Assembly (NCBI GenBank): GCA_025024175.1
Contig: QCXZ01000041.1
Location: 40,357,786-40,421,785, forward strand
Source: Rhyzopertha dominica
Lineage: Eukaryota > Arthropoda > Insecta > Coleoptera > Bostrichidae
Reading direction: 5' to 3'
DNA length: 64,000 nt
Part shown: one piece after another, positions 15,901 through 26,900 of the stretch
How the letters are laid out: the number at the start of each line of letters is the position of its first letter
How positions within the stretch are numbered: the stretch's first letter is position 1
The notes under the pieces: generated by a model
The model's database searches: none
What the model was told of the DNA's origin: nothing
Seen by the model: only the letters and a program-made list of their open reading frames with translations
Program-made: the position numbers and the translations under genes

Positions 15901-17991
15901 GTAAAATATTTTCTCTGATAAGGCATAAAAGAAAGAGAAGATGGGTCTTATACATAGGTACAGTGTTAACATAGGAAAATTAGAGTACACACTAAGGGAA
16001 TTATTTAATTTTAAATTAATAAAATATTAATGGTAGCAGTCTATTGCAGTCACTTATTAGTTAATACACTATTTTAGTGATCTTAATGTCCATTCTACTT
16101 ATTACATAGGAATAATAAAAAATTAATAAGCACGTCATTTCTGGCCAATAACAGTCATATGGACTTGGAGATATTTGCATATGAAATAATAAATAAATGA
16201 TCATAAACTGGATGTTGAAGGCAAAACTTTGATGTACTAGAGAGACAAAGTTAGCCATCTAGAAAGAATTAAATGCAAAGCTTTGTTGAGGAATCAGATT
16301 TACAAATTATCAGTCCTTTTTCGGCAACCTACTTCTTTTTATTTACCTGCCCAAAAATATCCAAAGCAAAATCATCATCATCCATCTGTTGAACCAACTG
16401 TTTCTGTAAGTTCCGTGCTTCTTCTTCTTCCAATTCCGCTAATGTTGCGTCTTTTCCTTGGAAGCCTCCATAATCCGGATCTACGTAATCCGTGGAATAA
16501 TATTTCCTCTTGTCTTTACCCCATGCTCGGATGTCTGGAAGGTCTTCATCTTCCTGACCTTCAATATCGCTTTCTGCCAAGTCACTTTTATGCAAATCAT
16601 CATCTTCCGAATCTGAACCAACACCAAAAACTTCATCCTGTAAATGTATTTTTCATGGATGCCATGATAATCTCACAAATTATCACAATAACATTATATA
16701 ATGAGCTTTCATAAAAACAAAACAGGACAAGCAAGCCAGGGTTTTCGCTCTCTAATGTGAACACAGCGCTTGTCATGTAAATTAGTTTGTATAATTTTAT
16801 GCACATTTGCACATCCGTTTGACACATTCTTCCTTTATTGCACTGATAAAAATAACATGTAATTGTAATTGTATGAACATATGCCACTACCTGCAGTGCC
16901 CCAAAGCCTCCTCCAATGCACTGTAATTTCTGAATTTACGAATCCATAACATCAGTAGGTATTAAAACTTATTAATTTTTTTATCGTACCAATAGTACAA
17001 GCATAGTTTCAGTCTATTAAGCTGTTCGTATTTTATGCATAAAGGTGGAAAATGGGTAATCCTTTATACAATGAACAGGATAACTAGTCAGCATCTATTC
17101 ATTGTAAAAAGGAATAACCATTTCTCACATTTATGCATAAAAGACGAATAGCTTAATGAACTGAAACTACATGTGTACTATCGGTATATTAAAAAATGGA
17201 TAATTTTTAATACATACTAATGGCTTGTCCAGAAATTACAGTGCAAACACATTTTTTTGTGTAAATTCCGTAAAAATGGTCTAATCTTAATCAAACTACC
17301 ATCAATCGACAGCAATTAATTAGCAACAAATTCTAGTATATGAATAATTGAATTGGAGTAACGAGTTTAGAATATGGCGTTGTTGTGGTGCTAACGTAAC
17401 GTTAAGTTTTCGTAGAAATAAAAGCAACCCTTTTTTATTGGTAATTAATAAGCAATTAAATAGCAAAAAATTATGGCATCAGTTTCAAATTGGTAATAAA
17501 ATGTTCATGAAGACAAAAACCATTACCGGCTTGCTTGCTTTTTATGAACGCATCTTATAATCATAATAATAATTACTAATGCAATAGTACACACCTCTCC
17601 ATCTGAATCACTTTGTTCATTTCTCTGAACTTTCTTTAATAAGTCCTTTTCATTGCTTGTAAATTCTTCGTCTGATTCAGATTCGTTGTAGTCATCATCA
17701 TCATCGTCGTCATTATTAAACCTACCAAGATTAATAAAATTGGTAAACTAATGTGGTTCACTGCTTACTACGGCATGAGTAACTATGTTTCGTTCATTAT
17801 GAATTTGCTTCTGCTCATGTGAAAGAAGGCATTGAAGAAACGCAACATTTAGTATCATATTAAGCATCAATCGATCAGAATTGTGCATATGCCAGACACC
17901 AAAGCATTTATTATTATATAGTTTACAGGTTTACTCCGTAATGAAAACTAACTGAAACTAGTTTAACTTACCTTATATGTGTGTTTGCCAT
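12964..17991 (-). CDS. UTP3: UTP3/SAS10 small-subunit processome component, seven exons
   Basis: Nucleolar factor of the SSU processome, needed for early 18S rRNA processing. Exons are 17972-17991, 17595-17721, 16347-16637, 13893-14025, 13725-13842, 13117-13672 and 12964-13056. Every junction has GT-AG sites and keeps frame, giving 445 residues (the human protein is about 480). Exon 2 encodes an acidic run of seven D, and exon 3 ends in an acidic patch. The Sas10/Utp3/C1D domain spans about residues 150-260, with KTDISKLSKRQKLEILKKES, ELFGLLDDFK, NYCTNIQMYLLLK and NHPIAKRLYQYRQLL. The basic C-terminal Sas10 domain (about 374-445) has ITFEIAKNKGLTPHRKKEQR and VKHRMKFKKAKIRRKG. The last intron is 60 bases, in frame and free of stops. 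Confidence 0.95.
14792..15630 (+). pseudogene. Internally deleted IS630/mariner-type transposase in a UTP3 intron
   Basis: The plus-strand frame at 15091-15456 encodes IRQQIYELHKVNLPMTMNSL, KVHLEARFLYDGN and LVKSLGFKHFKLQ. This pattern is the N-terminal HTH of arthropod mariner-type transposases, where a YELH-x10-TxNxL segment precedes LxxLGFxxxK. After a frame change at about 15470 a short C-terminal piece follows (MEGSSFNNYAQNLEK then CVHQCEKLIEENF). The DDE catalytic core between them is missing. It is antisense to UTP3 and non-functional. Confidence 0.5.
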
Positions 17992-17999
17992 CTCTGAAT

Positions 18000-20370
18000 A
18001 ATTTGAGCAGATTAATTCAATCTTATAACTAGTTTCTTAAATATGTTCTATAAGAATAATTATATATCACATCCGGTACTAGGTGCATAATAAATTTACT
18101 TTTTACTTACAAAGGAACAACAAAAACCACATTCCTGTTCTAAAATTTGTTAGGTTAGGTTTAAAGGTTAGGAAGACTCTGTGACAGGTGACACCTTTAA
18201 CATCTGTCACTGTTAGAATATCACTCGTCATTTATCTGTTTAGCCACATTCTACTGCAGGATATACGAATAACCGCACTTAAAAGGATAACAACGATCTT
18301 TCCATCTGTCACAAAAATCATCTTATTCAGACTATTCAGAGTAAAACACATAATGATCATCAATATGCTCTGAATACTTACAACAAGTTTCACTTATCTT
18401 ATACTGTTTTTGAGCTTATCATAGTTTGAGTTTTGCTAAATTCTTTGTTCAACTTTCAATTTGGCGAAATTTAAGGTCGCAGACAAACAAATAAACGTAG
18501 TACATAGCTTCTTAATAGTTATATTACGATAAGCATTTTTATTATACGGTAATTTTATACCTATGACGATAAACTGAATGGTTGGTATATGTGGTTTTAT
18601 AACGTGAAATGAAAATAAAGCCTAACGTTTATCCAGTAAAAAGGAATTTTTGTCATATTGTGCTTAACTTATTCAAAAATTTTACACTTGACATGGGAGG
18701 CTTTCTCTCGGCAATCCTTGAAAGCTTCAATTCGCCGGCAAAAACAGGGACGGTAGCGAATCGTTTGGTCGGCATCCTTAGTGGCGTTATTCGTAACAGA
18801 ATATTATTTTAGAAGCATTTTATAATTTATACTAACTACTACGGTACGTCATTGTCATGATAAGAATATTATTATTTATCAGCTGATTTGTTATTGATGA
18901 TAGTATGTTATTTTAACATAATAAGATAACAAGCACAACATAACATAATAAACATGCCTTATAACTCTGCTTGTAACGCATTGGTTGACACAGTATGACG
19001 TACCTTTTTTGTTATGTTATGCAGCAAAGTAAGTATGTTATGCATAATGTTATGTTAAAGCGGTCTGTTGTTTTGCAGAAAATAAAGGTTCGATATGCAG
19101 TACAATGAAATACAAAACACAATGATCCGTAAAAGCAAAGATGCAGTTTTGTAAAGTAATTAATTACAATGACTTATGTAATTCGAGCAGTAATTAATTA
19201 CTTGCTGTAGCTGTGAATTATTTGTAATTGAATTACTCATTTTGTTACATATACAATTTCACAATTACCTTAGGCAGAACTATTTTTAATATTTTCAATC
19301 TGTGGAAAGTTTAAATCCTATTACAAACGAGTAGACAGGTAGATATTGAAAAGATTGTTTCCACAAACAAAACTATTTATTTTTTTTTGCATAAAATTCG
19401 TTACAGTGTTTCAACAAAACTTAATTTATTTGGATTAATGTCAGTAGATCGACTAAAGCTTCTGCTAAAGTAGAATGTATTGGCACTAAGAAAAGTTGGA
19501 ATTTACATTTTGACTGTTTCTACTATCCTGATTTAAAAAAGAAAACACTTGTATTCGATTTGCAGTGCAATTCAAGCAACTAAACTTAAATCGGTGAAAT
19601 TAGATTTTTTGCTAAACTATTTTATAGTTATGAAACCATAGGCTACTTTTATTGATACTGTTCAGAAAAAAGGCGTTATGTCTAGGATACGCTTTGCCAA
19701 CTATGTTTTATTAAATGCAAAAGTAGTGAATAAAAACTTGAAATTTTGTGCCGAACTCTGAGATTCAATTATAACAAATATTATGAATGCTTTTCACATA
19801 TTTTAGTCTTCAATTAGTTATTCAGAAGAGCATATATTTAGGCAAGTTGTTTTTTACCACAGTTTAAACTTAATTTTTCCGACAAAGTCAAATTATGTCG
19901 CAGTTAGAAAACTCGTCATGAGTAAAGTCCAAAAACACTCTTTGTCTTCAAGTGATAATAACCAAAGTCCTTGTGATTCACTTCTAGAATATATAGGTTT
20001 GTCAAATTTTTATTATATGAATAGGTATTCTAGAGCCGGATGACATCAGCGAAAATGCTTCACATATAGAATTTTTATCTTATCCGAAAGTAAAAAATTT
20101 CTATGTGTAAAAGACTAGCCTATACTATTTAAGATTTTCAAGAAATATAACATCATATTACCTTGATTCGCTTCCATTGAGCCAGTATTTGGTTATGGTG
20201 GCCAATTTTTAAACCTAGATGCAACAATTGGTCAGATAAAAAATTTGAAAACGGTGGTTTGTAATCTACATCAATAAAATTAATAAGTAATGTAATTTAG
20301 ATTATTATGTACCAGTTAGAGTGGTAAGTTTGAACATAATAGCTATTTATGTACCAAGAGGATTATGTAG
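18000..20370. other. Intergenic region between UTP3 and piggyBac, with repeat traces
   Basis: Just upstream of the UTP3 start, 18148-18175 reads TTAGGTTAGGTTTAAAGG then TTAGG, a short interstitial insect-telomere-like stretch. Copy 2 of dispersed repeat A lies at 18395-18485 on the minus strand. A possible decayed hAT C-terminus is at about 20170-20275 (+), reading IEPVFGYGGQFLNLDATIGQ, but this is weak. Nothing else is recognisable. The 18.6-18.8 kb stretch is somewhat GC-richer and may be promoter-proximal sequence or another element. Confidence 0.35.
18395..18485 (-). repeat. Dispersed repeat A, copy 2
   Basis: The minus strand matches 9293-9390 over about 90 bases, including GCGACCTTAAATTT and GCAAAACTCAAACTAT, with scattered substitutions. 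No element ends were identified here. Confidence 0.75.
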
Positions 20371-20426
20371 ATTATGATGCCCTGAAGGCGAATGTAGTCC
20401 AAGGCATATATCCTCCTGGGACCCAC

Positions 20427-20444
20427 TGTCCATTTAAATGGACA
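20427..20444. promoter_or_regulatory. 18-bp perfect palindrome, one of four related sites in the piggyBac element
   Basis: TGTCCATTTAAATGGACA lies just inside the 5' terminal repeat. Related sites are 20767-20782 (GTCCATTTTAATGGAC), 20831-20844 (TCCAATTAAATGGA) and 22825-22842 (TGTCCACTAAAATGGACA). The first two flank the transposase promoter and lie in the intron; the last is in the 3' untranslated region. The common half-site TCCA...TGGA suggests binding of a dimeric protein, possibly the transposase. That role is inference. Confidence 0.6.
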
Positions 20445-20598
20445 ATCAGTTTTTCAATCTTAATATTCTTAATATATATTTTAGCGACTTAAAACCCACA
20501 AAACATTATATTGGACATGTAAGTGCTGCCATCTTCACATACTTTGCGTGAACGGAGCGCGAACACCTGTTCTTAAATTTGGTTTTTATAGTGGTGCA

Positions 20599-22736
20599 AT
20601 GGCGGCGTTTCGTAATCTAACTTACGATGGTAAGTACGCCGTTTATAATCACATAAATTGATTTTTTGTAAACAATTTATAACAAGTAGTGTGTAATTGA
20701 TAGTTTAAATTACTTTTAGATCCAAAAATATTATTTTTATGCTTGTAAACAGTCTTAGAATGAATGGTCCATTTTAATGGACACTAGGTTGTTCTTCTCT
20801 AATTAAGCATGTTATTTGATAACCTATTATTCCAATTAAATGGACGCTAGGTCATGCTCGTAAGATATTTAAATTTTCTTATTTTTTATTTTCAGCAATA
20901 TTTGGCAATAAGAAATCCCTTAGACCTGGAGTTGATGACGAGAAACTTCTTGAGCTACTAAATGCCGATTGTTCCGACATAGACATATCAGATGAAGAAA
21001 ACGAATTGGATCCTGAACCTGAAGAAATATTTAACGACGAACTCCAAAATGAGCAAACGGAGGAGGAGGCGGCAATTGATCAAAGAGAAGAAAGGGAAGA
21101 CAGCGAGGAAGATGATGATGAAGATGATCTACTTCCGTTGAGTGTTGTTCGAGACAATTTACTTGTAGCTCAAGCTCAAAATAGCACCAGCAAGGCAAAG
21201 CGGACATCTTGGAAAAGAAAATCCACCTTTACACCTCCTAATTTTGACTGGACCGAACCTGAAAATGACTTTGAAAGACGTCTCGCTTGGACGGCAAAGG
21301 ATTATTTGTCCATGTATTTCACGGATGAAGATTTCCAAAAAATTTGCGATTGTACAAATGCCCGATATGTTGAAGTCAAGGGAGTGTCACTAAATTTAAC
21401 ACTACTTGAGATTAAAAAATTTCTTGGGATGATAACCTTGATGTCTTGTTTAAAATACCCACGTATTCGAATGTATTGGGCTAAAACTACTAGGGTTGAA
21501 GCTATTGCAAGAAATATGACACGTGATAGGTTTTTTTCAATTAGGAGTAATCTAAAGGTAGTGGTTGATGGCGATGTTACTGCGGCTGAAAGGAATTCAG
21601 ATAAATTTTGGAAGGTCCGTCCTTTAATGAATAAAGTAAAAAATGCTTGTTTAAGTTTACCTAGAGAAAAAACTGTAGCCGTGGATGAACAAATGATTCC
21701 ATTTACTGGTGTCTGTGCGATGAAACAGTTTGTAAGAGGAAAACCAAATCCAGAAGGTTTAAAAAATTTTGTTTGTGCTGCTCCAGATGGACTGGTAATT
21801 GATTTTGAATTGTACCAAGGAAAAAATACATTTTTGGAAGACAATTATAAGAATTTGGGAATTGGTCCATCAGCTGTAATTCGACTAACACAAACATTGC
21901 TACCTGGTACACACCTATACTTCGATAGATATTTTACCACTTTACCTCTACTTGAACATCTACACCAACAAAAAATGTATGGCACAGGAACTATAATGAA
22001 GTCGCGCATTCCTTCAGCTGTTCATTTAACCAGCGACAAAATGATGAGCAAAATGGGACGTGGAGCATCGGAACAGTTATTGCGTGAAGACGAAAAAATT
22101 ATCATTGTTAAATGGTACGATATGAAGCCAGTTCTTCTAGCGTCCACGGGACAGGGAAGTCAACCATACAACGAATGCAAAAGGTGGTCGAAGAAAGAAG
22201 CAAAGTACATTCAAGTACCCAGACCTAACATAGTTTCTAAATACAATGAATGCATGGGGGGTATAGATTTGATCGATCGAATGATAAGTTATTACAGAAT
22301 ACAAGCAAGATGCAAAAAATGGACCGTTAGAGTTATTCTACACTTCTTTGATTTAGCAATGGCCAATTCTTGGATTCTTTACAGACGCGACAAAAAGCGG
22401 CTGAACACCACTAACCGAAATATTCAGCAATACCTCGATTTTAAAATTGAGTTTGCTACATATTTGCTGTCAGATCAAAACGATTTCTTTTTGGACTTGC
22501 CAAGATCTTTGAGTACCAGAGCCAATTCTAAGGGCAGAGTTGACTCACCAAAAGTATGCGATTCTCCAACTTTAAAGAGAAATCGTCATCATTTTCCGGC
22601 AATAGCTTCAATAAAAAATTCCGTAAGGTGTAAAAATCAAGATTGCAAAAAGAAAACAAAGTTCTTTTGTGAAGCTTGCAACTTTTTTTTGTGCATTACC
22701 AGTGAAAGAAATTGTTTTAAAGACTTTCACAAGTAG
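20599..22736 (+). CDS. PiggyBac transposase, two exons (20599-20629, 20896-22736)
   Basis: DDD transposase that excises and inserts piggyBac elements at TTAA-like sites. Exon 1 encodes MAAFRNLTYD plus one base; the donor GTAAGT and acceptor TTTTCAG join in frame to give 623 residues without stops. An acidic N-terminus (about residues 40-85) is followed by the transposase core. The probable catalytic aspartates are in VAVDEQMIPF (about 274), LYFDRYFTTL (about 354) and MGGIDLIDRM (about 468). The C-terminus has a cysteine-rich domain (CKNQDCKKKTKFFCEACNFF, then further Cys and His). A typical DDD core, complete ends and an open frame suggest a recent, possibly active copy. Codon use is AT-rich like its surroundings. 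Confidence 0.93.
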
Positions 22737-22999
22737 ATTTAGGACTTTTAAAACTGTTTTTATACTTTTTTAGAATCTTTGTTCCTTTGTGCATATTTAA
22801 TTTTTTGGTAGGAAAGCAACCTTATGTCCACTAAAATGGACACAGTTTTTTTTGAAAACCAAAAGAAAAAATAAAAAAACTTATTAAGAAAAGTTGTTTC
22901 ATTTTGCCTTTTAAAATCACCCATAAAGTTTCATGGTGATCTAATAAAAATAACGTCTCTGGGTCCCAGGAGGATATATTTCGCCTGATGGGCATTATA

Positions 23000-23918
23000 A
23001 TTTAATAAAGCCTGTGATGCATACAATGCTTTATTTTCTACTCAATAGATGCTTTTTTATCAATTTAGTATCAAATAAAATTAGGTTTTGTATTTGTATG
23101 TCATCATTTGACGATCTATGAATTGTGAAATTGAAATTTATGTAACTGTCAAACATTCTGAATCTGAATGAAAAATACGTACGAAATTGGACATACAATA
23201 TTTGCGCTTTAAACCATCTAAATATAAACGTAAGAAAATAGAAATTAAATATATAATAGGTTTATAATAATCAAATGAGCGGGTATTATGATATCATAAC
23301 GCCCACTTATAATGCCCGCTGTTGTATGGATATGTTTACGTATTTCAGCTCCAAGGTATTATAGATCGATAATAGTTGAGTAGAAATTAAAAATTATTAG
23401 GATAATTAGTCCTGACTCGATTAGATGTAAGTTTTTGAGTTTTATTTTTATGTAATAAAAATTACAATGGTTGATTGTCCAAACAACTAGGCATGAGTGA
23501 GGATATGAGTAACATAATAATATTGTTTTAAAGCTTTTTCAATTTTTCTACCTCATCCTATCCAAAGAGTAGATGTAACTGATCATTTGGAATTACATTG
23601 AAGCGAGTAATTGTAATTCTAATTAATTACACACTGTGAAGTAACTGTAACATCACTGCAAAGGTGCAATCAATAAAGTTGGAAACTGTGCAGTTACGAA
23701 TGAAGAGTAAACCACGCTTGGAATCACATTTAAAGTTATAGAGGCGTGTGGACATGTCAGATGGGCACAATAAAATTCGAAACTATACCTGGAATTGGAA
23801 AACCCAATTTGGTGCAATAAAATGCCCTTCCTTCTGCTTCTGTACGATTTCCAATTTCATTTTGTATCTCTAGTGTTTGCAATACTCGATCATGCAAATT
23901 TGTAGGTATATCTATAAA
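23000..23918. other. Spacer between piggyBac and the Myb/SANT gene
   Basis: No gene is seen. It holds an imperfect 11-bp inverted repeat at 23279-23289 and 23309-23319 (GCGGGTATTAT with ATAATGCCCGC) enclosing ATGATATCAT. The remainder is AT-rich without recognisable motifs. Confidence 0.4.
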
Positions 23919-26900
23919 ATGGAAAATAAGACTAATTTTCGACTTGCAAAAACAACAAAGTCTCAGTATGAATGTTTGCTGCAGTTTTTGCAAGATAATA
24001 AAGTTTTGCTAAGGGGTAAATCCGTCCCAAGTGATCAGCAAACAATAAGTAATTTATGGAAGAAGTTTGCTGCAGACGTGAACAGCAAATTACTTGGGCC
24101 ACCAAAAACTCCAGAGCAGTGGAAAAAAGTATGGCTTTCGTACATTGTTTTTCAGAGCAATTGTGATTATTTCTGTAATTTTAAGGTTTTTGAAGTCTGG
24201 AAAGGCAACACAAAACGAAAACGCAGGAACAATCAATATTTGAGCGATTTAGAGGAGGCCCTTCTAATGCTAATTTCAAGGATATATTTAGGAGATCATC
24301 AAATAAAGGACAGCTTCCGTCTAGATGCAGACCAAGAGTGTAAGTATAGTCTTGCAATTCTAACTTGGTTTTAGCAACCCTGTGTAGCAGATGCATTTCC
24401 ACAAGTCCTTTCACTTTAAGCAAAATAGTGCCGTGACGTTTGCTTAACCTTTGGAAGGGGGTGATATGCAGCAAACATGAAAACATCGGTTTTTTCCCAA
24501 ATACTGTCACTTGTAGGGTTGCCACCTCTCCGGGTTTAACAAAGAGTTTCCGGGCTCCAGGTTAAGTTTTTATTTCTCCGGGTCAAACACAAAACTGGGC
24601 ATGAGTGGAGAAATCTGTTGTGTTTTTGGTTTGCAGAAACTATGACAAAACTATCTGGAACTTTATTAAATCAAATGATAATAATAAAGTTTATTAAGTT
24701 ACTACATTATACACCATTTATATAATTATACAAAATATAATAGAAACAAAAATGTAGTAGCATAAAAGGTAAGTTCTCGGCATAGCCGATTTTCGGAATT
24801 CTACATAATGTATGTGTATAGCAAGTTATTACATCATCCCAAAACATAACTCAAAAATCAAAACAACTGTGAACAAAACCCAAACTAAATACAAGTTGCC
24901 TGCTCAAGCAGCAAAATATTAATAAACTTATTTTTAAAATTGTGCTGCCTTGAGCAATTAGCAAATAATGCACCATATTTATTTAAAATTTTTGAAGCCA
25001 CATAATCGAAGCTATCCTCAAATTCTGCTGTCCTGTGCGCAGGGATTGAGTAACTGCTGCTATTCCTCAAATTTAGATAGTGATTAACGCTTCTATTTCT
25101 AAGTCTATTCAACAAATATATTGGCACCTTGTTTTTTAACAAACTATACAGAAAGCAACCATATTGCAATGTTATCCTATAATCTAATTTTAAATGATTA
25201 GAAGAAGACCTTAATGTTGATATCTCTTTAGCCAAAAGCTATTTGTTCTGTGTGCATCACTACATGGACATTCTAAAAGTGGGAATATTGCAATTAGAAA
25301 GTAATACCGTTACCGTTGTCTGAATAATATTATTATTATATTATTATATATTATTCAGACAACGGTAATACACAAACTGTTACAGAACTACACGATGTCA
25401 TGTGTGACTTGAAAAATCAAATAGCGCAACGCTTAAAAGATATTTTTTTTGGTGCTGGTTCCATACTTTTTGTAGTGACCCTGTATGCAGGGTCCGCCAC
25501 CTAAAACTCCCAGGCTGTTATTTTCATTATTTTTTTAGATACANCCTTAAGTTATATGTCAAATTGTAGGTCTTTTTAAACTCTTTAAAAATAACATAGT
25601 CGGTGTAAATTTTTTTGCAGATTGATATTTTGCAAATAAAAGTTAATTTTTGTAAATATTTTTTTACTTTACTTCGTTAATAAATATTGCTTCATGGTCG
25701 GACTTTTGTCTTCTTCAGTTTGTGTTATTACAACATATGCGTAATTTTTACTTTTTCTTAATGAAGAACAAGAAAAATTCGTTGCCGGCATATTCTATTA
25801 ATAGGGCTGTTCACAATTTTTTAAGTATTAGTTTAACAGCTTATTACGGTACCAATTATGCCTACACACCCATCGATGCACACAAAACCATAAAATTTGG
25901 AGTAATTTTACATAAATCAAGTACAAATTCGTTCTAAAAAGAAAGAGGCTAGAAAACAATACCCTGCGATTAGGCTAGTTTGGTTAATTTTTGTAAATAT
26001 TTTTTAACCTTACCCCTTATAATAAATATTGCTTTACAGTTGGATGCGGGCTTTTATTTTCTTCAATTTGTGTCTTTACCATGTATGCGTAATTTTTACT
26101 CCTTCTTAGTGAAAAACAAGAGAAACTAGTCGGCGCCATTTTTGTTAATAGGGTTGTTTAGAATTTTTTAAATGTTACTTTAGTAGCTTATTACGGTACA
26201 AATTATGCCTACATACCCATCGATGCACACAAAACCATAAAATTTGGAGTAACTTTTACATAAATCAAGTACAAATTCGTTCTAAAGAGAAAGAGGCTAG
26301 AAAACAATACCCTGCGATGAGGCTAGTTTAGTTTTCTACATCATGTACTAACCTGATACTGTGTTTTGTTCTCTAGCCTCTCTCTTTAGAACGAACTTTG
26401 TACTTGATTTGTTTAAAAGTTACTCCAAATTTTGTGGTTTTGTGGGCAGCGATGGGTACATAGGGTACGTAAAAAAATATTTAAAAAAATTAACCTTAAT
26501 TGCAAAAATTTTTTTGGATACTCACTATGCTATTTNTAAAAGACCTACAATTTGACATATAACTTAAGGTTGTGCCTAAAAAAATAATGAAAATATGAGC
26601 CTGGGGAGTTTTAGGTATCGGATCCTGTATGTATAAAATGCAATTTCTGAATAAAGAATAATAAAAAGTAGGTAATGAGCTCGCTAATTGCTAAACCAAC
26701 AGGGCCAATAATAATTAAAAGAATAACCCGTTAAAAATACTGCAAAATAATCATTGTATTAATTTTAAAAGCACTATGTTTGAGCGTCCAATCCACTATT
26801 ATCACTTTGGTTAACTGTAAGTAGTATATTCAACATTCTATATTAAGACCTTCCATATATATCGTCCAATCTTACTATATCATTATCCTCTATCCTCCAG

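Larger units (their letters stand above)
20380..22992 (+). mobile_element. Full-length piggyBac-family element
   Basis: The outer boundaries CCC...GGG carry inverted AGGCGAA/TTCGCCT motifs. A 20-bp perfect inverted repeat lies just inside: ATATATCCTCCTGGGACCCA at 20406-20425 and its complement at 22960-22979. The 5' terminal block has about 13 extra bases between the two motifs, an asymmetry common in piggyBac ends. Flanks read ATTATGATG and CATTATAAT. A clean TTAA duplication is not visible (the nearest TTAA is at 23002), so the exact boundary is uncertain. The element encloses one intact transposase gene. Confidence 0.85.

Noticed and set aside
18148..18175. TTAGG-rich stretch as a telomeric array
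   Set aside because: Only a few imperfect units; too short for anything but an interstitial trace.
20170..20275. hAT transposase C-terminus
   Set aside because: Only a short stretch (EPVFGYGGQFLN) loosely resembles the dimerisation region; too weak to call as a separate feature.
21302..21912. 180- and 69-codon minus-strand frames
   Set aside because: Antisense shadows of the piggyBac transposase.
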